Source: Candidatus Methylopumilus sp. (GTDB lineage: Bacteria; Pseudomonadota; Gammaproteobacteria; Burkholderiales; Methylophilaceae). Taken from it: a stretch of DNA of 64,000 nt. Made by a program: the position numbers and the translations under genes. The DNA is taken from positions 47,670 through 111,669 of the forward strand of contig JAHEEA010000005.1 of NCBI GenBank assembly GCA_024640945.1, given 5' to 3'. This document shows, in pieces, positions 19,734-30,573 of the stretch. The notes under the pieces were generated by a model that saw nothing but the letters and a program-made list of their open reading frames with translations, made no database searches and was not told the origin of the DNA. The stretch's first letter is position 1. Each line of letters begins with the position of its first letter.

Positions 19734-20432
19734 TTAAAATGATAACAACAAAGTATCTTTAACATTCAAAACCTGATTTAAGACTATTTCCGACCTACGA
19801 TTCAAAGAATCGCATAAAGCCCCACGAAACCCCAAGTAATCTGGGTAACATTCATTCAACAGTGGAATATCGTTTACCGTTAAAGAGCCAGCTAATCCAG
19901 ATAACAAATTTAAAGATTTGGCTTTTTGCGTAAAAGAGGACAAGGCATCAAGTGACAAATGATTCAGCAATCCACCAGAAGATTTATTTGCAGTATCTAA
20001 CATCACGCCATAAAAACCTGCAGCTTTAAGATTATCCATAAAGTCAAAATTAGGATGTTGATCCGCAAACAAAACTGCCACTATCTTAGTACCATTCAGA
20101 ATCTGTTTTTTTAGAGATAATGCACAAGCAACGTGGTTTTCACTGCCGAAAAAACCAATCTTAACAATATCAACCCCTGTTTCAGAGATTACCTGAACTG
20201 CAGGTTCAATCAATAATGGATCCATCACCAAATCACCGATGGTTGCACTTACAAGTTTACGTTTGGCGATTAACTTAACAATTTCTTGAATCGTCGCTAA
20301 AGGTAAAGCACCAAGCGCACCCTCAGCCGGATTTTTCAAGTCAATAATATCAACATTTGCATCAAGTACTAATTGAGCTTCATTCAGACAAGTTACACTT
20401 GCCAAAAACTGTGGTGGCGATAAGTTAGGCAA
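19734..20432 (-). CDS. mfnB: (5-formylfuran-3-yl)methyl phosphate synthase, MfnB family
   Basis: MfnB condenses two glyceraldehyde 3-phosphate molecules into the furan precursor of methanofuran. In C1-using bacteria the cofactor is methylofuran, carried by the formyltransferase/hydrolase complex. The product (232 residues) has the TIM-barrel signature DIIDLKNPAEGALGAL with the Schiff-base lysine, SATIGDLVMDP, VDIVKIGFFG and VMLDTANKSSGGLL. I chose TTG 20432 (MPNLSPPQFLASV), which overlaps the previous stop by 8 bases; ATGs at 20474/20477 would add residues without family similarity. It is the last gene of the C1-cofactor cluster. Confidence 0.87.
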   Translation of the reverse strand: MPNLSPPQFLASVTCLNEAQLVLDANVDIIDLKNPAEGALGALPLATIQEIVKLIAKRKLVSATIGDLVMDPLLIEPAVQVISETGVDIVKIGFFGSENHVACALSLKKQILNGTKIVAVLFADQHPNFDFMDNLKAAGFYGVMLDTANKSSGGLLNHLSLDALSSFTQKAKSLNLLSGLAGSLTVNDIPLLNECYPDYLGFRGALCDSLNRRSEIVLNQVLNVKDTLLLSF

Positions 20433-21015
20433 CGTGATGACCTTGCAAAGTAGCCTTATGATTTTCAACAGCATCAATCAGCCAGCCCCAAGCCTCAAAC
20501 TCATGCTCACCAGCCGTTTTATCTATTGCGATTTGCAGATAATTAATTTCCGCATCAATCTTTTCAATAGACAAGCGATTTAATCGACTCACCAATACGC
20601 AAAGCTCAAGCACTGCAGCTTGTGCACGGTTGAATCCCATAAACGGTGACACATTAACCAAGGATTGCGTTTGAAAGTAAAGCTCTGGCCTGACATCATC
20701 GTCAATAACATTCACCAGCTTCACTTCCTGATAACTCAATGCATTCTCAAGCACCCAGGCACCTAAAAGCGACTTAATAACAGGCCAATCTCTACGCCCA
20801 GTCAAAGCGCCCGCAAACACACGCACATCAACAGTAAAGTTAAAGGAAACCTGCCTCCCACTTAATAAATTATCTAAGCTTGTAGATGGCCTAAAAGGAG
20901 CAAGTAGCAGCAACCCATTCCGCTGACGCAATCCGAATGGGGCAATATGAGGAGAGCCATCTGGATTTTGCGTCACAACGATACTTTCAATAATTTTTTC
21001 TGCCTGACTATTCAA
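20425..21015 (-). CDS. DUF447 family protein of the tetrahydromethanopterin-linked C1 pathway
   Basis: A 196-residue protein matching the DUF447 family by pattern (ESIVVTQNPDGSPHIAPFGL, then a split-barrel fold resembling flavin reductases). It has no signal peptide or membrane segment. The family occurs in methanogens and methylotrophic bacteria and usually lies beside H4MPT and methanofuran genes; its reaction is not established to my knowledge. The start is TTG 21015, overlapping the upstream stop by 8 bases, so translation is probably coupled. Family placement is by eye. Confidence 0.8.
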   Translation of the reverse strand: MNSQAEKIIESIVVTQNPDGSPHIAPFGLRQRNGLLLLAPFRPSTSLDNLLSGRQVSFNFTVDVRVFAGALTGRRDWPVIKSLLGAWVLENALSYQEVKLVNVIDDDVRPELYFQTQSLVNVSPFMGFNRAQAAVLELCVLVSRLNRLSIEKIDAEINYLQIAIDKTAGEHEFEAWGWLIDAVENHKATLQGHHVA

Positions 21016-22405
21016 CTTTAAGCTTTTTCTCTTTTATTGATGCTTCACGGTGTGCAGTTTTACCAGACTGATCTGACTCGGCGCTATTAACACCCCATTC
21101 CAACTCTTCATCTTGAACATAACGTTTTTTAAGTTGCCATGCAATTTGCGCACGCGCGAGCTCAACACCTAAATAAAAGGCATGAGAAGCATCATCGTCG
21201 ACCTTCAAATGTGGATATAGCTTGAATGGATCAATGTCTTGGAATAAGCCATCACGATTATAGACATGCACCCCAGCCTTACTTACTTGAATCCTAAAAC
21301 TAGGATCTTTGATTTGTGAAGCAATTTCAGCAATTTCTTCTGAAGAATAAGGAAATGGTCGTCTATCATGCAAACCCAACAAACCCGAACTATAGTCACG
21401 TGGCAAACGACTATCTTCACGGGCAGCGAACATAATACGTCTAGCAACATCAGCTTCAGCAACTGCATTAATCGCATGAGGACTGACTGATGTAGCCAAT
21501 ACCGCATTAATTTTTAATTCACTGATTATCCCGAATAAGATAGCATTAATCCCTGTCGTATCAGCATCAGTCAATTCAGTAATGTTACCCACACCCATCA
21601 TTATTTTAATATCTGGGTAACGCTTACGCAACTTCTGATAACGCACAATGGAGTCAGTAAAGCCAAAGGGAATAGGATCTAAAATGGCGTCAGCAATGAA
21701 AGGTTTGCCTATTTTCTGCATTGCATCAATTGCACGATATAAGGATGGCAAACTTCCAGATTTAGCTGGAATCAATACAGGCACTGATGAAACTTCATTA
21801 GCAATCCATAATGAATGTTCAGTTAGACTTAACAGATAATCAGCGCCTGATTGTCCTGCCAATAGTAAATCATCACTATTAAGAGAGTCTACACTCACTT
21901 TATAACCTGCAGATTTAAGTGTTTTAATGGCATCTACGAGGTGAGGAAATGGTGTATTCGGTAGGCAACCAAGATCGATAACGTTAGCGCCCTGCTTTTT
22001 GAAATATGCTGCTCGCGCCAAAATACCATCAACACTTAATTGCGGGGCCTCAACAATCTCAGCGAAGATATTAACGTCATATCTGGAAAGATCAGGCGCT
22101 TGACCACCTCGCCCAAAATATTGAGGCATATCTTTCAAATCCTCAGGGCCTCTAGCAACTGGTATCCCATATTTATTTTCAAGCATAGTCAAATCACCCT
22201 GACATAGACCAGGAACAATCATTTTGTCTGCATCGCCGGTGTCAGATAAACGACGAAGAATTAACTCAGGCGTCATCAACGCAGCCACTGAAACACCAAT
22301 TTGTTCGATGCGATATTTGAATGGTGTCGGCTGTATACTTGCTAATACTTGATGCAAGCTTTTTTCAGCCAGCTTACCAGTTAAGAAGAGGATGCTTTCA
22401 GACAC
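21008..22405 (-). CDS. DUF6513 / dihydropteroate synthase-related protein
   Basis: A 465-residue cytoplasmic protein. The N-terminal part (about 1-130, ILFLTGKLAEKSLHQVL) is specific to the family. The middle (about 140-330) resembles a pterin-binding TIM barrel of dihydropteroate synthase (GANVIDLGCLPNTPFPH, YKVSVDSLNSDD). The family is found with tetrahydromethanopterin genes and is suspected to join pterin to the arylamine moiety, but this is not proven as far as I know. The start is GTG 22405, overlapping dmrB by 25 bases. Confidence 0.82.
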   Translation of the reverse strand: MSESILFLTGKLAEKSLHQVLASIQPTPFKYRIEQIGVSVAALMTPELILRRLSDTGDADKMIVPGLCQGDLTMLENKYGIPVARGPEDLKDMPQYFGRGGQAPDLSRYDVNIFAEIVEAPQLSVDGILARAAYFKKQGANVIDLGCLPNTPFPHLVDAIKTLKSAGYKVSVDSLNSDDLLLAGQSGADYLLSLTEHSLWIANEVSSVPVLIPAKSGSLPSLYRAIDAMQKIGKPFIADAILDPIPFGFTDSIVRYQKLRKRYPDIKIMMGVGNITELTDADTTGINAILFGIISELKINAVLATSVSPHAINAVAEADVARRIMFAAREDSRLPRDYSSGLLGLHDRRPFPYSSEEIAEIASQIKDPSFRIQVSKAGVHVYNRDGLFQDIDPFKLYPHLKVDDDASHAFYLGVELARAQIAWQLKKRYVQDEELEWGVNSAESDQSGKTAHREASIKEKKLKVE

Positions 22406-22928
22406 GCTAATCTTGCTTGGATAACATCAGATAGTTGTTGCATGTTATCAACAACCGTTGTTTCTTCGAAGGTTTTAAGTTTTGCTGTATTTTCAAAATC
22501 GATACGTCTAGGATAAACCTTAACCATATTTTCACGCGGCGCTTCCGATTCCATCTCAGGCTCGGTGTCACAAGCAAAAACAATGGTTGGAACACGACAC
22601 TTTCCCGCCTGAGCAAAAATATTAGTGACTAAATTATCAGAAATGCCACACACCATTTTTGCAACAGTATTTGAAGTACTCGGTGCAATGACGACCGTAT
22701 GATATGCACCATGATAAAAGAGCTCAACAGGCACTGCGCTGGCAGTTTTATCTTGATACACCTTGCCTACATTATGCGTATAACCATACTGTTGCAGAAT
22801 TTCTGCTGCAGCTTTACTTAAAAATAAATCTACATCTTCTAAGGTATTGAGAATATCAATACATTCTCGTAAATAATGGCCTGATCCTGTCAAGGCCCAG
22901 GCCATGCGTTGTTTTGCAATCGGCTTCA

Positions 22929-22929
<1 letters not shown>
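22381..22929 (-). CDS. dmrB: Flavoprotein, probable dihydromethanopterin reductase (DmrB type)
   Basis: A 182-residue flavodoxin-like flavoprotein of the family that includes archaeal flavoproteins and DmrB of Burkholderia. DmrB reduces dihydromethanopterin to tetrahydromethanopterin, the last step of making that C1 carrier. Family features are the N-terminal AWALTGSGHYL, the FMN-binding run IAPSTSNTVAKMVCGISDN and ACDTEPEMES. No iron-sulfur motif is seen. Its ATG overlaps the purA stop as TAATG. Neighbouring DUF6513, DUF447 and mfnB support the C1 role. Confidence 0.82.
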
Positions 22930-24269
<1,340 letters not shown>

Positions 24270-24298
24270 TTAATATTTACCTTGTTAATACGTTTTGT

Positions 24299-25447
24299 CT
24301 AAGCAGCAATGACTTGCCAGACGCCATCTAAATTTTTCAATTTACGATTAAAATTTAATTCATCAACATATGCTTCATGTCCAGGCAACTCTTGAACAAC
24401 TTTTTCACCAGACTTACGCAATTCATCAATTTTTTTAATTAATGAATCATCATTGCCGTAAGGAGCAAGAATGCATTGTTTTACATTGCTACGTGGTAAT
24501 GCTTTGACCAAACCACGCAAATCCAAACTAAAGCCAGCAGCAGGTCTTGCACGTCCAAAGGCCTGACCAACTTCATCATAACGACCACCTAATGCCAACG
24601 GACCAGGACAGCCTTGTGCATATGCGGCAAAAACCATTCCGCTATGATAGTGATATCCACGAAGTTCAGCCAAATCAAAGCTCACTCCTACGTCTAAATC
24701 TTTTAATTGATTACTTACCTGAAGTAATTCAGCCAAGGCCTTTGTTATTGCAGGACTCTTTGGCAATCGCTTTGCGGCTTCAGCTAATATAGCAACATCC
24801 CCATTCAGCTCTGTCAACGCACATAATGCATCACGAGCCACAGCATCAAAGTCTTTAGTCAGCGCTTTAACTTCTGTTTGATCTTTACTTTGTAAGGCTT
24901 GATACAGCTGTTTTTCAAAAACAGGATCAGTATTTTTCATTAGCGCATCAAAAATGCCGACATGATTAAAATCAATTTGCAATGCTTTAACACCTGACGC
25001 TTGCAATGTTTTAATCATCAATCGTTGTATTTCAATGTCACCCTCTACACCAGCATGTCCGAATAATTCTGCGCCAAGTTGCATTGGCTGTCGTGTTTGC
25101 GCCAAGCCATCAGGATTAGTTCTTAACACACTTCCGGCATAGCATAATCTTGTAACACCTTGATTATTAAGCATATGAGCATCAATACGTGCTGCTTGAG
25201 GAGTGATGTCAGCACGAACGCCCATTAGGCGGCCAGTGAGTTGATCCACCACTTTAAATGTAGCCAAATCCAAATCATGGCCAACACCTGTAATCAAAGA
25301 TTCGAGGTACTCCATCATTGGAGGGATCACAAATTGATATCCATGCACTTCAAACAAATCAAGTAAAGATCTGCGCAAGTGCTCAATTTGAGCCGCTTCG
25401 GCAGGAAGTACATCTTCAATATATTCAGGAAGTAGCCAATTACGCAT
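24299..25447 (-). CDS. hisZ: ATP phosphoribosyltransferase regulatory subunit HisZ
   Basis: HisZ is a catalytically silent histidyl-tRNA-synthetase paralogue that forms the first enzyme of histidine synthesis with a short HisG. The 382-residue protein opens with RNWLLPEYIEDVLPAEA and shows class II-like motifs (FVIPPMMEYLESL, RADITPQAARIDAH, CYAGSVLRTN). It lacks the tRNA-binding tail. ATG 25447 is preferred over a GTG four codons upstream. The true hisS is at 55223-56500; hisG is not in the window. Confidence 0.95.
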   Translation of the reverse strand: MRNWLLPEYIEDVLPAEAAQIEHLRRSLLDLFEVHGYQFVIPPMMEYLESLITGVGHDLDLATFKVVDQLTGRLMGVRADITPQAARIDAHMLNNQGVTRLCYAGSVLRTNPDGLAQTRQPMQLGAELFGHAGVEGDIEIQRLMIKTLQASGVKALQIDFNHVGIFDALMKNTDPVFEKQLYQALQSKDQTEVKALTKDFDAVARDALCALTELNGDVAILAEAAKRLPKSPAITKALAELLQVSNQLKDLDVGVSFDLAELRGYHYHSGMVFAAYAQGCPGPLALGGRYDEVGQAFGRARPAAGFSLDLRGLVKALPRSNVKQCILAPYGNDDSLIKKIDELRKSGEKVVQELPGHEAYVDELNFNRKLKNLDGVWQVIAA

Positions 25448-25476
25448 ACAAATTTCCACTCATTATGTGCGTTGCA

Positions 25477-26349
25477 TTAACGCTTTGCGCGAGAACTACG
25501 CATATATTTCAAAAAATCAGAGCCAGGCTCCAATACCATCACGTCGCTCTTATTCTTAAAGCTATTACGATAAGCTTCTAGACTGCGATAAAAAGCATAA
25601 AATTCTGGGTTTTTACCATATGCAGCAGCGTATATTTCAGATGCTTTTGCATCACCTTGACCTTTTATTTGCTGAGCTTCTTTAAAAGCCTCAGCAACAA
25701 TCACTTCACGTTGCCTATCGGCATCTGCTCGAATTTTCTCTGCAGCAGCAGAACCTTCTGAGCGCAATTGATTAGCTACGCCCTTACGTTCTGCTTCCAT
25801 TCGGTCATAAACTGAATTACTCACATTCTCAGGCAAATCAACGCGCTTTAAACGCACATCTAATACTTGGATACCAATTTGACGAGAGTCACGGTCAGCA
25901 CGCTGACGTAAAATTTCCATAATTTGGCTTCTCTCACCAGAAACAACATCATGAATAGTTCGCTTACCGAATTCGGCGCGCAAACCGTCATTTACTGTTT
26001 GAGATAAACGACGCTCTGCTTGTACTTCATCTCCTTTAACAGAAACATAGTACTTTTGCGGATCAATAATGCGCCACTTTACAAACGAATCAACCAAAAC
26101 GTTCTTTTTCTCGCTGGTAATAAAACGATCTGGCTCTTCCCAGTCTAATGTCAAAATGCGCTTATCAAAATAAACCACATTATCAACGAAAGGCATTTTT
26201 ACGTAGAGTCCGGGCGATTTTTTAATCGCAACAACTTCACCCAATCTCTTAACCAAAGCATATTCACGCTGATCAACGGTGAAAGTGGCCGAACTGATAA
26301 GCAAGATACTTAACAAGAATACGACAATAATTAATCCAATATTTTTCAT
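25477..26349 (-). CDS. hflC: Protease modulator HflC
   Basis: HflC and HflK form a large SPFH-domain cage around the membrane protease FtsH on the periplasmic side. The 290-residue protein has one N-terminal membrane helix (about residues 4-24) and an SPFH/band-7 domain starting TVDQREYALVKRLGEVV. An Ala/Glu-rich coiled coil (about 170-245, GVANQLRSEGSAAAEKIRA) follows. It follows hflK by 11 bases. Confidence 0.96.
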   Translation of the reverse strand: MKNIGLIIVVFLLSILLISSATFTVDQREYALVKRLGEVVAIKKSPGLYVKMPFVDNVVYFDKRILTLDWEEPDRFITSEKKNVLVDSFVKWRIIDPQKYYVSVKGDEVQAERRLSQTVNDGLRAEFGKRTIHDVVSGERSQIMEILRQRADRDSRQIGIQVLDVRLKRVDLPENVSNSVYDRMEAERKGVANQLRSEGSAAAEKIRADADRQREVIVAEAFKEAQQIKGQGDAKASEIYAAAYGKNPEFYAFYRSLEAYRNSFKNKSDVMVLEPGSDFLKYMRSSRAKR

Positions 26350-26360
26350 ACGATTCTCGC

Positions 26361-27539
26361 TTATCGTCTATCACGGCTACGTGAATTATCACGTGGATGT
26401 TGAGTTGCCGAATTAACATCAACTGCTGGAGTGCTAGGCACTGATTGAGTGGCTGAGGCCACAGGCTCCGCTGGTACAACAGGTGATTTCACTGCCGTCT
26501 CAGCTAAAAGCTTATCCAATGGAAGATAAAGTAAGCTATTACCACCTTTTTGATCCACAATCACTTTGCTAACGCTAGACATGATTTGTTCTTGAGCATC
26601 TAAATACAAGCGGTTACGAGTAACCTCAGGAGCACGTTTGTACTGAGCTAAAATTTGATTGAATCGACTAGCATTACCTTGCGCTTCATTTTCAACACGC
26701 AACTTATAGCCAGAGGCTTCTTGCAACAATCTAGATGCTGTACCGCGGGCTTTAGGAATTACATCGTTCGCGTAAGCTTGACCCTCATTTTTTTGACGTT
26801 CCAAATCTTGTTTAGCCCTGACTGCATCTTCGAATGCAGCCTGCACTTGCTCCGGAGGTTGAGCATTTTGCATGGTGACACTCACCACATGAATGCCAGT
26901 CTTATAACGATCTAAGACCTCTTGCATTAATGTCTTAGTTCTAATGGCCACTTCGTCTCGACCTTCATATAAAGCAAAATCTAATTTGCTTTTGCCAACG
27001 ACCTCACGAATAGCTGTTTCAGCAATACCACGCACAGATTGTTCTGCACTACGATTATTAAACAAGGCATCTTCAACACTGTTGAGATTGTATTGAACAG
27101 CAAACTGTAAATCGATAATGTTTTCATCGTCCGTCAGCATCAAAGACTCTTTCAATTCTTTGCTGCGACCTGAACCACCTTCAGCAGATCGATAACCAAC
27201 CTCAACCGTACGGACCTGCTCCATATTCATCACATTCACTGACTCTATAGGGAAAGGCATATGCCATCTTGGGCCTGGCATTGTTGTTTCCACATGCTGA
27301 CCAAAACGCAATACCACACCGCGAGAACCCTGATCGACAATATAAAAGCCTGTCGCAAACCATACCAACATAATTAAACCTAAAATTGGCAGAACAGGAA
27401 CATGCGGCTCATCAGCATTCGGCAAAGGTTGAGTTTTCGGCTTAACGCCAAAAATTGAATTAATTTTACGACTGAGCTGACGCAATACTTCGTCAAGATC
27501 TGGAGGCCCATCGTTATTGCGGCCAGGATCATTTGCCAT
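26361..27539 (-). CDS. hflK: FtsH protease activity modulator HflK
   Basis: HflK is the partner of HflC in the FtsH-containing membrane complex. The 392-residue protein has a cytoplasmic Gly/Asn/Asp-rich start, one membrane helix (about residues 48-70, VLPILGLIMLVWFATGFYIV) and an SPFH domain (DQGSRGVVLRFGQHVETTMPG). A long helical region with MQNAQPPEQVQAAFEDA follows, and the tail after about residue 350 is variable and low in complexity. It lies between hflX and hflC. Confidence 0.96.
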   Translation of the reverse strand: MANDPGRNNDGPPDLDEVLRQLSRKINSIFGVKPKTQPLPNADEPHVPVLPILGLIMLVWFATGFYIVDQGSRGVVLRFGQHVETTMPGPRWHMPFPIESVNVMNMEQVRTVEVGYRSAEGGSGRSKELKESLMLTDDENIIDLQFAVQYNLNSVEDALFNNRSAEQSVRGIAETAIREVVGKSKLDFALYEGRDEVAIRTKTLMQEVLDRYKTGIHVVSVTMQNAQPPEQVQAAFEDAVRAKQDLERQKNEGQAYANDVIPKARGTASRLLQEASGYKLRVENEAQGNASRFNQILAQYKRAPEVTRNRLYLDAQEQIMSSVSKVIVDQKGGNSLLYLPLDKLLAETAVKSPVVPAEPVASATQSVPSTPAVDVNSATQHPRDNSRSRDRR

Positions 27540-27565
27540 GCATTACTCCGAATTGATAACAACAA

Positions 27566-28693
27566 TTAAATATAAGCAGCTTCTGATGTTAAATACTCAA
27601 ACAGGCGACGTTGCTGCTCTTGCAAGGCTTGAACTAAGTATTCAAGACCCTCTCCTGTTTTAGCTGAAATTCTTACTTTGCAAATTCTACCATATTCATC
27701 ACGCTCTAACCCTGCGTCCATCCCAATACGGTCAATTTGATTGAGTACTAAAATTTGAGGGACTTCATTTGCGCCAATCTCAGCCAGTACTTTATTAACT
27801 TGCTCAATTTGCTCATCTCGATTAGTACTTGCTGCATCAACGATATGTAGAAGCAAATCCGCTTGTACTGACTCCTCAAGCGTTGCACCAAAAGCTTCAA
27901 CTAAGGCATGAGGCAAATGCTTAATAAATCCAACAGTATCGGATATAACCATAGCGCCGCAATCGGGGATATAAAGCTTGCGCGAAGTAGTATCCAATGT
28001 CGCAAACAACTGATCCGCAGCATAGACTTTAGATTGGGTTAGTCGATTAAAAAGCGTTGATTTTCCAGCATTGGTATAGCCCACCAATGAGACTGACATG
28101 ACTTGTGATCGTTTGCGTGAGCGGCGCTGCATTCCACGTTGCTGCTTCAGCTTTTCCAATTTCTCACGCAATTGCTTAACGCGAATACGCAGCATACGTC
28201 TATCAAGCTCAAGCTGAGTCTCGCCAGGGCCGCCACGAACACCAATCCCACCTTTTTGACGTTCCAAGTGAGTCCAGCCGCGAACTAAGCGAGTGGAAAG
28301 ATGTTCGAGCTGAGCTAACTCAACTTGTAACTTACCTTCATGGGTTTTGGCACGCTGAGCAAAAATATCAAGAATTAGGCCGGTGCGATCTGCCACACGA
28401 CATTCAAGCAATCGCTCTAGGTTACGTTGCTGTGATGGACTTAAATCATGATTAAATAAAGCAACTTTAGACTCGGTCGCGTTAACAGTAGCTTTGAGCT
28501 CTTCTGCCTTACCAGAACCCACAAAATATTTAGCGTCCGGTTTGTCGCGGCGGCCTTCAATTACGCCACGTATATTCATACCAGCACTTATTGCTAACTG
28601 CTTAAGCTCTTCCAGACCCTCTTCATATCCAGAATCACCAAAATCAAGACTAACGACAACAGCATCGTCACTACCAGCAGGCCTATCGAACAT
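27566..28693 (-). CDS. hflX: Ribosome-associated GTPase HflX
   Basis: HflX is a GTPase that splits stalled ribosomes under stress. The 375-residue protein has the N-terminal HflX domain (VGSGKAEEL, FNHDLSPSQQRNLE), a coiled linker ending in RRMLRIRVKQLREKL, and a G domain. In the G domain, VSLVGYTNAGKSTLFN is G1, DTVGFI is G3 and NQID is G4. The C-terminal extension is short. It lies 14 bases behind hfq, the standard order. Confidence 0.97.
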   Translation of the reverse strand: MFDRPAGSDDAVVVSLDFGDSGYEEGLEELKQLAISAGMNIRGVIEGRRDKPDAKYFVGSGKAEELKATVNATESKVALFNHDLSPSQQRNLERLLECRVADRTGLILDIFAQRAKTHEGKLQVELAQLEHLSTRLVRGWTHLERQKGGIGVRGGPGETQLELDRRMLRIRVKQLREKLEKLKQQRGMQRRSRKRSQVMSVSLVGYTNAGKSTLFNRLTQSKVYAADQLFATLDTTSRKLYIPDCGAMVISDTVGFIKHLPHALVEAFGATLEESVQADLLLHIVDAASTNRDEQIEQVNKVLAEIGANEVPQILVLNQIDRIGMDAGLERDEYGRICKVRISAKTGEGLEYLVQALQEQQRRLFEYLTSEAAYI

Positions 28694-28707
28694 TTTATGT
28701 CAATAGA

Positions 28708-28941
28708 CTATTCGTCTGAATGATCAGGCAATGTAACTGCGCGGGCAGGAACAATCGTTGAAATGGCGTGCTTATAAACCATTTGAGTCACTGTGTTTTT
28801 AAGGAGAATAACGTACTGATCGAATGAATCGACCTGCCCTTGCAACTTAATACCGTTAACAAGGTAAATAGATACTGGCACATGCTCCTTACGCAAAGCG
28901 TTAAGGAATGGGTCTTGTAGAAGCTGCCCTTTAGGGTTCAT
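28708..28941 (-). CDS. hfq: RNA chaperone Hfq
   Basis: Hfq is a hexameric Sm-like protein that pairs small RNAs with mRNAs. The 77-residue product has the Sm1 region ([31 protein letters not shown]) and the Sm2 YKHAIST motif. Only a short acidic tail follows, typical of Betaproteobacteria. A clear AAAAGGTG ribosome site precedes the ATG. It heads the hfq-hflX-hflK-hflC-hisZ-purA run. Confidence 0.98.
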   Translation of the reverse strand: MNPKGQLLQDPFLNALRKEHVPVSIYLVNGIKLQGQVDSFDQYVILLKNTVTQMVYKHAISTIVPARAVTLPDHSDE

Positions 28942-29040
28942 GTTTTCACCTTTTGGTTATGTTATTTTTTACGATGCTACGCCATCATTATGACGGTATC
29001 TTAAACACTTTTGTTCTAATTATTTTTTTAAATTTTCAGC

Positions 29041-30432
29041 TTAAAAGAATGTTGCCATACGTTTTAAGGCCTCTTGCTGTCCAAGCAAATGCATCACAGC
29101 ATCAATACTTGGAGATTGAGCATTACCTGTAAGCATGACACGCAAAGGCATTGCCACTTTAGGAAACTTCAATCCATTATTGACTACTGTTTGCTCGATG
29201 ATGTGATGAATAGACTCCACTGTCCATTCAGCAGATTGCAGTTGTAACATCATAGCTTTCATCAGAGGCATTACATCGGCTGTTAAATGTTTTTCTGCTG
29301 CGACGGCATCCGTTACAGGTGTTTTATAAAAATATTCAATGCCAGCTGCCAACTCATTCAGAGTGTTAGAACGCTCACGATAAAGCGCAATGACAGATTC
29401 CAAATTCGGACCATTCCCAACATCGATGCCTTTTAATGACAGACGCTTAGTAATATCTTTACTCAAATTAGCTAAATCAGCCTGTTTAATATAATGTGAA
29501 TTTAACCAATTCAGTTTTTCAGTATTAAATTGCGCTGCAGATGGTGTGATGTGATCCAAATCAAACCACTCACAGAATTGCTCCATATTAAAAATTTCAT
29601 CATCACCATGAGACCAACCTAAGCGAGCCAAATAATTTAGTACAGCTTCAGGCAAATATCCATCTTCATCATATTGCATAACGCTTACAGCACCATGACG
29701 CTTAGACAGCTTCTGGCCATCATCACCCAGAATCATTGATAAATGCGCATATTGAGGAATCGTTGCTCCCAACGCTTTCAGCATATTAATTTGACGAGGA
29801 GTATTGTTCACATGGTCATCACCTCGAATTACTTGAGTAATGCCCATTTCCCAGTCATCAACGACTACGCAGAAATTATAAGTAGGCGTACCATCGCCAC
29901 GCGCGATAATCAAATCGTCCAACTCTTCATTTGAAATAGCAATATGGCCTTTAACCATATCCACCCATTCAACTAAGCCTGTTTTTGGATTTTTAAACCG
30001 CACAACAGGCTGAACTCCTGCTGGAATCGATGGCAATTTTTTACCTTCCTCAGGACGCCAGCGACCGTCATAACGTGGCTTATCACCTGCTTGCATTTGT
30101 GCCTCACGCAAGGCGTCTAATTCTTCTTTAGTTGAATAACAAAGATAAGCACTTCCATCTGCCAGCATCTTTTGGATAATCTCTTTGTATCTATCCATGC
30201 GTTGCATTTGATAGAAAGGACCTTCATCCCAAGACAAACCCAGCCAATTCATTCCATCCAGAATAGCTTGCACCGCCTCTGGTGTTGAACGCGCGACGTC
30301 AGTATCTTCAATACGGAGAATAAACTCACCTCGATGTTTGCGTGCATAAGCCCATGAAAATAAAGCAGTACGGGCGCCACCAATATGAAGAAATCCTGTG
30401 GGACTTGGGGCAAAACGGGTACGGACTGTCAT
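29041..30432 (-). CDS. gltX: Glutamate-tRNA ligase
   Basis: GltX charges tRNA-Glu. The 463-residue class I synthetase has the HIGH-type motif in FAPSPTGFLHIGGARTALF, the KLSKRHG catalytic loop (KMSKS type) near residue 240, and a helical anticodon-binding C-terminal half. Length is normal. A 99-base gap separates it from hfq, so hfq probably has its own promoter; none was clear by eye. Confidence 0.98.
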   Translation of the reverse strand: MTVRTRFAPSPTGFLHIGGARTALFSWAYARKHRGEFILRIEDTDVARSTPEAVQAILDGMNWLGLSWDEGPFYQMQRMDRYKEIIQKMLADGSAYLCYSTKEELDALREAQMQAGDKPRYDGRWRPEEGKKLPSIPAGVQPVVRFKNPKTGLVEWVDMVKGHIAISNEELDDLIIARGDGTPTYNFCVVVDDWEMGITQVIRGDDHVNNTPRQINMLKALGATIPQYAHLSMILGDDGQKLSKRHGAVSVMQYDEDGYLPEAVLNYLARLGWSHGDDEIFNMEQFCEWFDLDHITPSAAQFNTEKLNWLNSHYIKQADLANLSKDITKRLSLKGIDVGNGPNLESVIALYRERSNTLNELAAGIEYFYKTPVTDAVAAEKHLTADVMPLMKAMMLQLQSAEWTVESIHHIIEQTVVNNGLKFPKVAMPLRVMLTGNAQSPSIDAVMHLLGQQEALKRMATFF

Positions 30433-30515
30433 ATCAACCTATTAAGTAATCTCTATTTAGAATGGATGCATTTTATCACGCAGTGGAGGACGGAATGAAG
30501 CTTAAGACAAGACGT

Positions 30516-30545
30516 TTGACCAAAAAAGTATAGGCATGTTTTAAT
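30516..30545 (+). promoter_or_regulatory. Candidate promoter of the SemiSWEET gene
   Basis: TTGACC at 30516-30521 and TTTAAT at 30540-30545 are 18 bases apart. Transcription would start near 30552, about 22 bases before the ATG. The boxes match consensus at five positions each; the ribosome site that follows is poor. Confidence 0.5.
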
Positions 30546-30573
30546 GCCGCAACCCTTAATTAAATGATCATCA

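Noticed and set aside
28942..29040. Possible hfq promoter in the gltX-hfq gap
   Set aside because: A CATAAT-like box is present but no -35 element at a proper distance; too weak to list as a feature.
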